Source: Planosporangium sp963837285 (GTDB lineage: Bacteria; Actinomycetota; Actinomycetes; Mycobacteriales; Micromonosporaceae). From it: 64,000 nucleotides of DNA. The position numbers and the translations under genes were made by a program. Positions 8,336-16,177 of this stretch are shown one piece after another. Location of the stretch: positions 1,798,001 to 1,862,000 of the forward strand of contig CAWIMS010000005.1 in the NCBI GenBank assembly GCA_963837285.1. Direction: 5' to 3'. Under the pieces are notes generated by a model. The model had not been told where the DNA came from and did not search any database. It saw only the letters and a program-made list of their open reading frames with translations. The stretch's first letter is position 1, and each line of letters begins with the position of its first letter.

Positions 8336-9718
8336 TCACGCGACGTCGAGCAGCTCGTCTACGCCCGCGCGGATGCCCTGGGCGAGCACGTCGATGTCGG
8401 GGAAGGCGTCGAAGTCGGCGTTGATGCCGAACGTCATCGCCCGACGGTACGAGAAGATCCCGATCGAGACCCGGCTGCCGGCGCCGATCGGCACGTACGG
8501 GTACAGCGCGGTCATCTGCCGGCCCAGCACGTACAGCGGCACCCGCGGCCCGGGCACGTTCGTGGTGACCGCCTGGGTCCACCACCGCCCGGCGCGTACC
8601 CCGGCGCGGGTGCCGAGGGCCAGCAGGGTGGGCGCCACGAACTCGCCCAGCGCGATGATCGAACGGGCGTCGAGCGCGTTCATCACCCGCTTGTACTCGG
8701 TCATCTGGTCGCGCAGGGTCGCCAGCCGCCGCACCGGGTCCGGCTCGGCCACCGGCAGGTCGACGAACACCGCCGACACCTGGTTGTTCAGCGTGCCGCG
8801 CTCGCTGACCTGGCGTACCGAGATCGGCACCATCGACCGGACGACCAGCCCCTCGGTCAGCTCGCCACGGCCGTCGAGCAGGTCACGGAACCCGCGCGTA
8901 ATGGCGGTGAGCACGACGTCGTTGACCGTGCCGCCGACCCCCGCGCGGACCTCTTTGATCTCGTCGAGTGAGGTCTCGGTCCACGCCCACCGCCGGTGCG
9001 GCCCGGTCGGGCCGTTGAGGGTACGCGCCATCGGGGTGCTGACCTGCCGGGCCAGCCCCGGCAGGGCGGAGGCCAGCGCGGTGCCCCGGCGCAGCAGCGC
9101 CTGCGGGGCCTGCCGGACCAGGTCGAGCCCGGGCAGGGCGACCAGTTGCCGCGCCGGCCGGACCACGGTGTCCCGCAGCCCGTCGACCACCATCGAGACG
9201 GTCGACGGCGGTGCCGCGGGTGTCCATTGCGCCGGCGACGGGTGCGGGGCATCCGGGTCCACGTCGAAGACCAGCTGCATCAGGTCGGTGCCGGCGATGC
9301 CGTCGACCATGCAGTGGTGCACCTTCGAGATCAATGCCCACTGGTCGTCTTCCAGCCCCTCGACCAGCCACACCTCCCACAGCGGCTTCGTCATGTCCAG
9401 CCGCTGGCCGAGCACCCGGCCGGCAAGGTTGCGCAGCTGCTCCGCGCTGCCCGGACGCGGCACGGCGGTGTGCCGGACGTGGTAGAGGATCTGGAAATGC
9501 TCGTCGTCGACCCACAGCGGCCGGCCGGCGTGCAGCGGCACCGGTTGCACCCGCTGCCGGTAGCGGGGCACCTGCGGCAGCTTGCCCAGCAGCAGCCGGA
9601 CCAGGTCACCGTACGAGGGAGCCGGCCCCTCGAATACCGACACCGACCCCACGTGCAGCGGGGTGTTCGGGCTCTCGGCGAAGTAGAACCCGGCGTCGGT
9701 CGCGCTCATCCGGTCCAC
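8336..9718 (-). CDS. WS/DGAT: wax ester synthase / diacylglycerol O-acyltransferase
   Basis: A 460-residue protein opening 'MDRMSATDAGFYFAE' and carrying the catalytic 'VHHCMVDGIAG' (HHxxxDG). A C-terminal domain contains 'TTNVPGPRVPLYVLGR', typical of actinobacterial WS/DGAT enzymes. It transfers fatty acyl groups from CoA to diacylglycerol or fatty alcohols to make storage lipid at the membrane. The predicted start is GTG at 9718; the ATG three codons in is an alternative. It begins six bases after the dodecin stop, so the two are co-transcribed. It is a housekeeping-type storage-lipid gene with no clear role in the NRPS pathway. Confidence 0.92.
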   Translation of the reverse strand: MDRMSATDAGFYFAESPNTPLHVGSVSVFEGPAPSYGDLVRLLLGKLPQVPRYRQRVQPVPLHAGRPLWVDDEHFQILYHVRHTAVPRPGSAEQLRNLAGRVLGQRLDMTKPLWEVWLVEGLEDDQWALISKVHHCMVDGIAGTDLMQLVFDVDPDAPHPSPAQWTPAAPPSTVSMVVDGLRDTVVRPARQLVALPGLDLVRQAPQALLRRGTALASALPGLARQVSTPMARTLNGPTGPHRRWAWTETSLDEIKEVRAGVGGTVNDVVLTAITRGFRDLLDGRGELTEGLVVRSMVPISVRQVSERGTLNNQVSAVFVDLPVAEPDPVRRLATLRDQMTEYKRVMNALDARSIIALGEFVAPTLLALGTRAGVRAGRWWTQAVTTNVPGPRVPLYVLGRQMTALYPYVPIGAGSRVSIGIFSYRRAMTFGINADFDAFPDIDVLAQGIRAGVDELLDVA

Positions 9719-9724
9719 GATCAG

Positions 9725-9928
9725 CTACTCCAGCCGGAACCCGACCTTGAGCGTGACCTGGAAATGGGCGACCTCGCCGTCGACGATGTGCCCACGCGTC
9801 TCGGTGACCTCGAACCAGTCGAGGTTGCGCAACGTCGCGCCGGCGCGCGAGATCGCGTTGCGGATGGCCTGGTCAATCGACTCCGGCGAGGACCCGACGA
9901 TCTCCGTCACCCGGTAAGTGTGGTCCAT
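9725..9928 (-). CDS. Dodecin family flavin-binding protein
   Basis: A 67-residue protein ('MDHTYRVTEIVGSSPESIDQ') with the dodecin pattern: a short strand, a helix beginning 'SIDQAIRNAISRA', then strands ending 'VAHFQVTLKVGFRLE'. Dodecins assemble into hollow dodecamers that store riboflavin/FMN or CoA-related ligands. The ATG at 9928 has a strong AGGAGG at proper spacing; the longer frame upstream was rejected. It is co-directional with WS/DGAT. Confidence 0.9.
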   Translation of the reverse strand: MDHTYRVTEIVGSSPESIDQAIRNAISRAGATLRNLDWFEVTETRGHIVDGEVAHFQVTLKVGFRLE

Positions 9929-10023
9929 CGTGTGCCTCCTGACCTTTTGGTACACCGGGCTCGCACTTTACCGGCAGCAGCACCGCCGCGGGCTACATTG
10001 CCCGCGGCGGCGCCTCTCTCCCC

Positions 10024-10125
10024 TCAATGACGCGCCGGGTCCCCCCGACCCGGCGCTGACACCGCGGTCAGTACGACGATCATGACGCCGGCCACCCCGA
10101 CGATCACGCTGACGAGATCGTTCAT
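10024..10125 (-). CDS. Small predicted single-pass membrane protein
   Basis: A 33-codon frame 11 bases after the debranching enzyme gene: 'MNDLVSVIVGVAGVMIVVLT' is a clear hydrophobic helix of about 18 residues, followed by a short basic, Pro/Gly-rich tail ending 'ARH'. Third positions are almost all G or C, as in real genes here. The ribosome site is weak, so it may be read by coupling to the upstream gene. No function can be assigned. Confidence 0.4.
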   Translation of the reverse strand: MNDLVSVIVGVAGVMIVVLTAVSAPGRGDPARH

Positions 10126-10136
10126 GGCTGCAATCG

Positions 10137-12353
10137 TCAGGTGGCAAGGCGGACGTAGGCCTGTGTACCGGTCGCCTCAAGGTCCCATTTCTTGCCGAAT
10201 GCATTGGTACCGGTGAGCTGGATGCGACCGATCTCGGCGGGAATGGACGGGTCCACGATGAGCTTCCGGTCGCGCGCGTCGAAACCGAGCATGGTGCGCA
10301 CGAACAGCATCGGCGCGGCGGCCGCCCACGCCTGCGGGCGGCACGCGGTCGGGTACGGCACGGGTACCCGGCCGAAGGACCGGTCGTAGCCGGACAACGC
10401 TTCGGGCAGGAGGTACTTGGAGTGCTTCGCCGCCTGAAGCATCGCGATGATGACCCGGTTCGCCTCGTCGCGGAAGCCGTAGCGGGCCAGGCCGTGCGCG
10501 ATGAGGGAGTTGTCGTGCGGCCAGACCGTACCCATGTGGTATCCGATCGGGTTGTAGCCGGACTCCACTGTGGATGTGGTGCGGATACCCCAGCCCGAGA
10601 ACATCTGCTCGGACATCAGCTGCCGCGCCACAACGGCCGCCCGCTCCGGCGGCACGATGCCGCTCCACAACAGCTGGCCCATGTTCGAGGTCATCGAGTC
10701 GATCCGGCGCTTGTCGCCGTCCAGGCCGACGGCGTAGTACCCGCCGCGCTCGTCGATCCAGAAGTCGCGGTTGAACCGCTCGCACAGGTCGGCGGCCTGC
10801 GCGCGCAGCCGCTGCGCCAACTCCGGGTCGTCGAAGGGACCGTCGGCGAGTTCGGCCAGGCGCAGCTTCGCGTCGTACGTGTAGCCCTGGATCTCGCAGG
10901 TCGCGATCGGCAGCACCGGTATCGTGCCGTCGGCGAACTGCACGCCGTCCCACGAGTCGCGCCAGCACTGGTTGCCCAACCCCTGGGTGGAGCGGGTGGC
11001 GTACTCGACGTACCCGTCGCCGTCCCGGTCGCCGTACTCGTCGATCCAGCGCAGCGCGGCGTACGCGTTGTCGCGCAGGCTACCCACGAACTCGTCGTCG
11101 CCGCTCCAGCGCCAGTACTCCGACAGCACGATCAGCCAGAGCTGGGTCGCGTCGGCGGTCCCGAAGTACGGGCTGTGCGGCTTGAGGCCCAGCCGGGTCA
11201 GCTCTCCGCTGCGCACCTCGTGCAGGATCTTGCCCGGCTCCTCGTCGGCGAAGTCGTCGACCCGGTCACCCTGGAGGTCCGCGAGACTGAGCAGCGTTCC
11301 CTGCGACAGGCTCGGTCCGAAGCTGAGCCCCTGATAGGCGGTGATCAACGTGTCCCGGCCGAAGAGGGTCAGGAACCAGGGCGACCCGGCGGCCGGCAGC
11401 ACGACGCTCCGCCCTCTCGCGCGCTTCTCGATCCGCAGCGCGAGCAGCGCCCACGCCGACCTGTCGATCACGTCCCGCAACAGCTCGGAGTCCGTGTGCA
11501 GGGCCGGGACGGCGATCCGCCACCGGGTGGTCGGATCCTGGTTCTCGCCGTGGAAGATCTCGCCGAAGTGCCGGTGCGCCGGCAACACGTCCACGGACCC
11601 GTAGTGCAGCGGGACGTTCAGCTCGCACCGCCACGGTCGGCCCCGCTCCAGGCGGAGGTCCCAGACCAGGTCGTCGCCTTCCACCCGGCTGGCCGGAGGG
11701 TCGACCTCGACCTCGGCGCTGGCCTCGAACGGGCCGTTACGGTACGAGAACGCCAGCCGCGAACCGTCCGGGGCGTGCGCGCGGACGATCTGCGCCGCCC
11801 GGTCGCGTACCACGTCCTTGATCTCGAACAGGTCGGCGAAGTCGGTGCCGACCGCCAGCCGCAGCTCGATCGACACCGGCTCGACGGCGAAGCTCTCCAG
11901 ATCGATACGTTCGTGCAGGCCGTCGCCGACGAAGCGCTGCCGGCGCGCCCCGACGGTGTTCGCCACGAGCCCGGGCAGGTCCGGGTTGGTCAGGAAGAAC
12001 GCCCCGGAGTACGGATCGACCATCTCCGACCCCAGCGCCAGCAGCGGGGCGCCGTTGATCGTCAGCTCCCACCGGTTGAGGAACCGGGTGTCGTCGTGGA
12101 CGAGCCCACCGATCGATCCGGCGGGCACGTCGCCGACCGCGTCGGAGTACATGAACGACTTTCCCTCCAGCACCGCGAACGCGCCCGTGCCCAGCTCGGG
12201 TGGCAGCTTACGGACGGTGGGGCTGGGGACCCGGTCGTCTGGCGTCGCGGTGGGCATCGGGTCGGCCGGAGTCGGCCGGCGAGCTGTCGTCGTCACAGCG
12301 CGCCTCCACGGTGCGGAAGGCTGGCGGGTTACAACTCTGCTGGTATCCGCCAC
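10137..12353 (-). CDS. Amylo-alpha-1,6-glucosidase-type glycogen debranching enzyme
   Basis: A 738-residue protein. The N-terminal glycogen-debranching domain ('LEGKSFMYSDAVGDVPAG', 'LVHDDTRFLNRWELTINGAP') is followed by an (alpha/alpha)6 glycoside-hydrolase barrel with 'SPWFLTLFGRDTLITAYQGL', 'YGDRDGDGYVEYATRS' and 'NPIGYHMGTVWPHDNSLIAH'. The family cleaves alpha-1,6 branch stubs in glycogen or related oligosaccharides in the cytosol. The start is GTG at 12353 with GGGAAAG upstream; an internal Met near residue 33 is an alternative. It belongs to the chromosomal block bounded by the two 63-bp repeats and has no evident part in the NRPS pathway. Confidence 0.88.
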   Translation of the reverse strand: MADTSRVVTRQPSAPWRRAVTTTARRPTPADPMPTATPDDRVPSPTVRKLPPELGTGAFAVLEGKSFMYSDAVGDVPAGSIGGLVHDDTRFLNRWELTINGAPLLALGSEMVDPYSGAFFLTNPDLPGLVANTVGARRQRFVGDGLHERIDLESFAVEPVSIELRLAVGTDFADLFEIKDVVRDRAAQIVRAHAPDGSRLAFSYRNGPFEASAEVEVDPPASRVEGDDLVWDLRLERGRPWRCELNVPLHYGSVDVLPAHRHFGEIFHGENQDPTTRWRIAVPALHTDSELLRDVIDRSAWALLALRIEKRARGRSVVLPAAGSPWFLTLFGRDTLITAYQGLSFGPSLSQGTLLSLADLQGDRVDDFADEEPGKILHEVRSGELTRLGLKPHSPYFGTADATQLWLIVLSEYWRWSGDDEFVGSLRDNAYAALRWIDEYGDRDGDGYVEYATRSTQGLGNQCWRDSWDGVQFADGTIPVLPIATCEIQGYTYDAKLRLAELADGPFDDPELAQRLRAQAADLCERFNRDFWIDERGGYYAVGLDGDKRRIDSMTSNMGQLLWSGIVPPERAAVVARQLMSEQMFSGWGIRTTSTVESGYNPIGYHMGTVWPHDNSLIAHGLARYGFRDEANRVIIAMLQAAKHSKYLLPEALSGYDRSFGRVPVPYPTACRPQAWAAAAPMLFVRTMLGFDARDRKLIVDPSIPAEIGRIQLTGTNAFGKKWDLEATGTQAYVRLAT

Positions 12354-12438
12354 GCTTTCCCGCCACCGGCCGCTTAAACCCCGGAGGTCGCCGCCATCCG
12401 GTCAGCAATCTCGTCAGGACAGGGTCCTCGGTGGCGGC

Positions 12439-12645
12439 TCAGGCAGGGTCCTCGGCGGCGGCGATGAGCCGGCGCGCAAGATCCTCGTCGGCGGGTGCCA
12501 CCAGCACCCGGACGCCCTCCAACTGCCACTGCGGCTCCTGCCCGCCGGCGTCGTCTGTCGACACGGCCGCCCGCACCCCGTTACTGCGCAGCAAGCCGAC
12601 GATCAGTTCGGCCTCGATGCGGCTGGTCACGACCGCCACAGGCAC
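12439..12645 (-). CDS. DUF2007-type putative signal-transducing small protein
   Basis: A 68-residue protein, 'MPVAVVTSRIEAELIVGLLR...', with the ferredoxin-like DUF2007 pattern: a strand, a helix with 'EAELIVGLLRSNGV', and a C-terminal 'VRVLVAPADEDLARRLIAAA'. The GTG start has no Shine-Dalgarno of its own. An overlapping frame with a strong ribosome site reads into it from upstream (see the neighbouring entry), so it may depend on coupling or may itself have lost its natural 5' end. Function of the family is unknown. Confidence 0.7.
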   Translation of the reverse strand: MPVAVVTSRIEAELIVGLLRSNGVRAAVSTDDAGGQEPQWQLEGVRVLVAPADEDLARRLIAAAEDPA

Positions 12646-12745
12646 CGGTGCGCCGTCCCGCCTCGAACGAGCCGTGATGCTGGGCCGTCTCCTTCAGGAG
12701 GTCTGCCAGAGCCGCAACGTCCATCACACCTACCCCTTCCACCAT
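12581..12745 (-). pseudogene. Truncated small actinobacterial ORF, out-of-frame with DUF2007
   Basis: An ATG at 12745 preceded by AGGAGGAGG begins 'MVEGVGVMDVAALADLLKET' and continues 'AQHHGSFEAG'. This resembles the N-terminus of a common small actinobacterial protein (from memory: 'DVAALADLLRETEEHHG...'). After about 30 residues the frame turns to Arg/Gly-rich nonsense and stops at 12581, inside the DUF2007 gene. The likely reading is an internal deletion that fused the front of one gene to the body of another in a different frame. Confidence 0.45.
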
Positions 12746-12779
12746 GAGATCCTCCTCCTATCTTCTCGTCTCTTCTCGT

Positions 12780-12842
12780 CGATCAAGGAAAAGTGAACAT
12801 GCTTTAAAGATCAATCCGTGTACATTTCTCCAAGATCGGCGA
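12780..12842. repeat. 63-bp repeat, copy 2 (degenerate hairpin)
   Basis: Same orientation as copy 1 and differing at seven positions, six of which fall in the hairpin arms, so the stem is no longer perfect. It lies between divergent genes, 14 bp before the LLM oxidoreductase start, where a terminator makes little sense. Together with copy 1 it brackets a 4.5-kb minus-strand block of ordinary metabolic genes. Confidence 0.8.
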
Positions 12843-12856
12843 TATGAGGGGGCGCG

Positions 12857-13885
12857 ATGAAGCTCGGCGTGACGCTTGGGTACTGGAAAGGTGGGCCGGC
12901 CCCCGACGCGCCTGCGCTTGTCGCCGAAGCGGAAAGGCTGGGCCTGGACTCGGTGTGGACGGCTGAGGCATACGGTTCGGACGCGTTCGTGCCGCTGGCC
13001 TGGTACGCCAACGGCACGTCGACGGTCCGGCTGGGCACCAACATCGTGCAGATGTCGGCGCGCACGCCGGCCGCGACCGCCATGGCGGCGATCACCCTGG
13101 ACCACCTCAGCGGCGGCCGGTTCGTGCTCGGCCTGGGCGCGTCCGGGCCGCAGGTGGTCGAGGGGTGGTACGGCCAGCCCTACCCGAAACCGCTGGCCAG
13201 AACCCGGGAGTACATCGAGATCCTGCGCGCGGTCTTCGAACGGCGGGCGCCGGTCGAGTACCAGGGTCAGCACTACCGGCTGCCCTACGACGGCGGCACC
13301 GGGCTGGGCAAACCGCTCAAGAGCACGGTGCACCCGCTGCGCGCCGACCTGCCGGTCTACCTGGCCGCCGAAGGACCCAAGAACGTCGCCCTCGCCGCCG
13401 AGATCGCCGACGGCTGGCTGCCGTTCCTGTTCTCCCCGCGCGCCGACGCGTTCTACCGGGCGGCGCTGGCGGAAGGCTTCGCCCGCCCCGCCGCCCGCCG
13501 GCAGCGGGACAGCTTCGAGGTCGCGGCGTTCGTCCCGGTCGTGATCGACGACGACGTGGAGGCCGCCGCCGACCGGTTGCGGCCGATGCTCGCGCTCTAC
13601 GTCGGCGGCATGGGCGCGCGGCAGGCGAACTTCCACCGCGACGTACTGGCCCGGCTCGGCTACGAGGCCGAGTGCGCGCGCATCCAGGACCACTTTCTCG
13701 CCGGCGACAGGGCCGGCGCGGTCGCCGCCGTCCCGACATCGATGGTGCAGGACGTCGCGCTCATCGGGCCGGCCGCCAAGATCCGTGATGAGCTGCCGGC
13801 GTGGCGGGACACCGTGATCGACACGTTGCTGGTCAACGGGCCGATCGAGACGGTACGGCAGCTTGCCGCGATCATGCCGGGGTAG
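12857..13885 (+). CDS. LLM-class (luciferase-like) F420-dependent oxidoreductase
   Basis: A 342-residue TIM-barrel protein: 'MKLGVTLGYWKGGPAPD', 'LGLDSVWTAEAYGSDAF', 'TSTVRLGTNIVQMSARTP' and 'DHLSGGRFVLGLGASGPQ' are the standard landmarks of the F420-dependent mycobacterial/actinobacterial LLM group (MSMEG_2906-like), rather than of FMN luciferases. Such enzymes reduce or oxidise C=C, C=O or imine bonds. GAGGGGG precedes the ATG. It ends 16 bp from a convergent SDR gene. The substrate is not apparent; an imine or quinoline reduction in the pathway is conceivable but unsupported. Confidence 0.88.
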   Translation: MKLGVTLGYWKGGPAPDAPALVAEAERLGLDSVWTAEAYGSDAFVPLAWYANGTSTVRLGTNIVQMSARTPAATAMAAITLDHLSGGRFVLGLGASGPQVVEGWYGQPYPKPLARTREYIEILRAVFERRAPVEYQGQHYRLPYDGGTGLGKPLKSTVHPLRADLPVYLAAEGPKNVALAAEIADGWLPFLFSPRADAFYRAALAEGFARPAARRQRDSFEVAAFVPVVIDDDVEAAADRLRPMLALYVGGMGARQANFHRDVLARLGYEAECARIQDHFLAGDRAGAVAAVPTSMVQDVALIGPAAKIRDELPAWRDTVIDTLLVNGPIETVRQLAAIMPG

Positions 13886-13901
13886 TTCCGCCGGCACGTC
13901 A

Positions 13902-14936
13902 TCACCGGCCGGCGGCGCGGAGCCAGGCGTCCTCCGCGGCATAGTCGAACCAGCGATCGGCGAGTTCCTGGTCGATGCCCGGCGGCGTCCAGGTAGGACG
14001 GTGCGCGGTCTGGTCGACCAGCCAGCTGACCTCCTCGGCGACCGTGGTGGCGTAGTCGCCGGCCGGCTGGTACCCCACCGCCAGTGCCGCGCTGGTGTCC
14101 AGGACGATCGGGGGCACGTGGTGCCAGGGGTGCGTGCCGAGCCGCGGTGGCGCGTCGTCGCCGAGCAGGACCTCGCGCCACGCGTGGCAGGTCCGGCGGG
14201 CGATCACCCGGGAGATGGCCAGGCCGTCCGGGACGTCCGGGTCGGCGGCGTTGAGGATGCGTCGCCCCGGCTGCTGCGCGACCGTGTGGACGAGCGCGGC
14301 GATGTTGGCGGCCGCCGAGGGATGGTCCACGCCCCTGCCGTGACCGGCGAGCAGCAGGGCCGGCCGGCGATCCAGGGCCCGCTTCACGAAGTACCACTCG
14401 CGGGCCGGTGCGGCCCCTTCGCCGTGTGCCTTCGAGGCCCGCAGTACCGTCACCGGCAGACCGCTGTCGAGCAGGACCTGCTCGGCAGCGACCTTGTTCG
14501 CGCCGTACCCTTCCGCCGAGTTGTAGGGCATGTCGCCCGGCGTCATGGTGGGCTGCCGCTCGGTCACCGGCCCGGGAAACCGCGGCGCGGTCGCTGAGTT
14601 GACGTGGTTGCCGGCGTCGTCGACGTACACGGCCTTGGACGAGATCATCACCGTGGAGCCGGTGTTCCGGATCAGCGGCAGCATCAGCCGCGCCTGGGCG
14701 GCCGTGTAGCAGACACAGTCGACGAGAAGGTCGCACCCGTCGCCGGCCACCGTCGCCAGCCCGGCCGGGTCATCGCGGTCGGCGGCCGTGAACCGGACCC
14801 CGGCGGCGGCCAGGTCACCGGGCATCCGACCCGGATCGCGGCCGGTGACGGCGACCTGCCACCCGGCCGGGACCAGCCGGCGCGCCACCGCACGGCCGAT
14901 CAGACCGGTCCCACCGATGACGACAGCGCTCGGCAT
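13902..14936 (-). CDS. Extended SDR / NAD-dependent epimerase-like protein
   Basis: A 344-residue Rossmann protein with N-terminal 'AVVIGGTGLIGRAVARRL' (GGTGxxG) and 'YGANK' as the Tyr-x-x-x-Lys pair near residue 180. The rest follows the atypical/extended SDR pattern with 'VDHPSAAANIAALVHT' and 'RILNAADPDVPDGLAI', close to NAD-dependent epimerase/dehydratases and isoflavone-reductase-like proteins. The ribosome site GGAGGGG sits just upstream of ATG. A general sugar or small-molecule oxidoreductase; not clearly part of the cluster. Confidence 0.85.
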   Translation of the reverse strand: MPSAVVIGGTGLIGRAVARRLVPAGWQVAVTGRDPGRMPGDLAAAGVRFTAADRDDPAGLATVAGDGCDLLVDCVCYTAAQARLMLPLIRNTGSTVMISSKAVYVDDAGNHVNSATAPRFPGPVTERQPTMTPGDMPYNSAEGYGANKVAAEQVLLDSGLPVTVLRASKAHGEGAAPAREWYFVKRALDRRPALLLAGHGRGVDHPSAAANIAALVHTVAQQPGRRILNAADPDVPDGLAISRVIARRTCHAWREVLLGDDAPPRLGTHPWHHVPPIVLDTSAALAVGYQPAGDYATTVAEEVSWLVDQTAHRPTWTPPGIDQELADRWFDYAAEDAWLRAAGR

Positions 14937-15005
14937 GCGGAAACCCCTCCGGTACTCGACAGCACCGATCCTGCCAGGTCCCGGGGCCGTGCCCGAGGTT
15001 GACCG

Positions 15006-15311
15006 CTAGCCGAGGTCGAGGAGTTCGGCGGTCACGGTCGCGGTGTCGCCCGCCGCAAGGGCTTCGGCTCTGCGGATCGGGCGCTTGACGGGCAGCACGT
15101 AGCCGCCGTCACCGCTGGCCGGGAAGATCGACGTCGTCCACGTGCTGCCGCCGACCGTGACCCGGACCCGCAGCGATCCGAACCCGCGACGCGATCCGCC
15201 AGTCAGGTCACGGATCTCCTCGGACGCGTCTGCCGGCAGGCTGACGAACGTCCAACTGTCGGAGCGCCGGGCATCCCAGTGCCACAGCTCGCCGTCGAAA
15301 GTCACGACCAC
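15006..15311 (-). CDS. DUF1905 domain protein
   Basis: A 101-residue beta-barrel-like protein: 'FDGELWHWDARRSDSWTFVS', then 'RGFGSLRVRVTVGGSTWTTS' and 'GGYVLPVKRPIRRAEALAAG', which is the DUF1905 signature. Function unknown. It is divergent from the methyltransferase at 15385, leaving 73 bp for two promoters. Confidence 0.85.
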   Translation of the reverse strand: MVVTFDGELWHWDARRSDSWTFVSLPADASEEIRDLTGGSRRGFGSLRVRVTVGGSTWTTSIFPASGDGGYVLPVKRPIRRAEALAAGDTATVTAELLDLG

Positions 15312-15384
15312 AGGCCCAGCATCACATGCCGGTCTGACCGTCCCGGGCCGGCCAGGCGCGCCGCCGCCGTGTGACGATGTTTAG

Positions 15385-16032
15385 GTGATCGATGACGTTG
15401 TGGCGGGTCAGATCGACTATTACCGGCGCCGGGCGGGCGAGTACGACGTGACGGCGTATGGCGATGTCGCGGCGGCCCGCGGGCGGATCGCGCGGTTGGT
15501 CGCGGAGATGTGGCCGACCGGACGCGTGCTGGAGATCGCGTGCGGGACCGGCCTGTGGACGGAGCCGCTGGCGGGACTGGCCGACACGGTGACGGCGATT
15601 GACGCGGCGCCCGAGGCGCTGAAGATCGCCCGCGATCGGGTGCGGTCGGCGAATGTCAGCTTTGCGGTTGCCGACGTGTTCTCGTGGCGCCCGGACACCC
15701 GGTTCGACGTGATCTTCTTCTCGGCGTGGCTCTCGCATGTGCCGATGAGCCGGTTCGAAGAGTTCTGGCAGTCGCTGAGGGGCCTGCTGGCCGAGGACGG
15801 TCGGGTGTTGTTCATCGACGAGCACATCGACGAATGCGCGAAAGAGGCCTACGTCGCGGGCCGAGATGAGGTCGTTGAGCGGCGGCTGCGCGATGGCAGT
15901 ACGTTCCACGTGATCAAGAATTTCGTGGATCCGGAGCGACTGGAGCTCCAGTTGCGGCGGCTGGGTTGGGATTGCGCGATTCGCCGCGATGGCGGCGACT
16001 GGGTCTGTGGCGAGGCGCGCCCCGCCAGGTAG
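15385..16032 (+). CDS. Class I SAM-dependent methyltransferase
   Basis: A 215-residue single-domain methyltransferase; motif I 'VLEIACGTGLWTEPLAG', an acidic residue after strand 2 ('VTAIDAAPEALKIARDR') and 'FDVIFFSAWLSHVPMSRF' as motif IV. No Shine-Dalgarno precedes the GTG at 15385, so translation may be leaderless or nearly so. It is oriented toward NRPS 1, 145 bp upstream of it, but is probably transcribed separately. The acceptor is unknown. Confidence 0.88.
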   Translation: MIDDVVAGQIDYYRRRAGEYDVTAYGDVAAARGRIARLVAEMWPTGRVLEIACGTGLWTEPLAGLADTVTAIDAAPEALKIARDRVRSANVSFAVADVFSWRPDTRFDVIFFSAWLSHVPMSRFEEFWQSLRGLLAEDGRVLFIDEHIDECAKEAYVAGRDEVVERRLRDGSTFHVIKNFVDPERLELQLRRLGWDCAIRRDGGDWVCGEARPAR

Positions 16033-16177
16033 GCCAACTACAGGAGATTCGGCCAGCGTCGACCTAGCCCGCACCGGTCGCTATTGTCGGGGTGCTCCCG
16101 CCTGGTATCACGCATCGCGATTCTGGCGGGATCGTATCCAACGGGGTGTCTGCTCCACGTCTTCCGGGGGAGTGATC

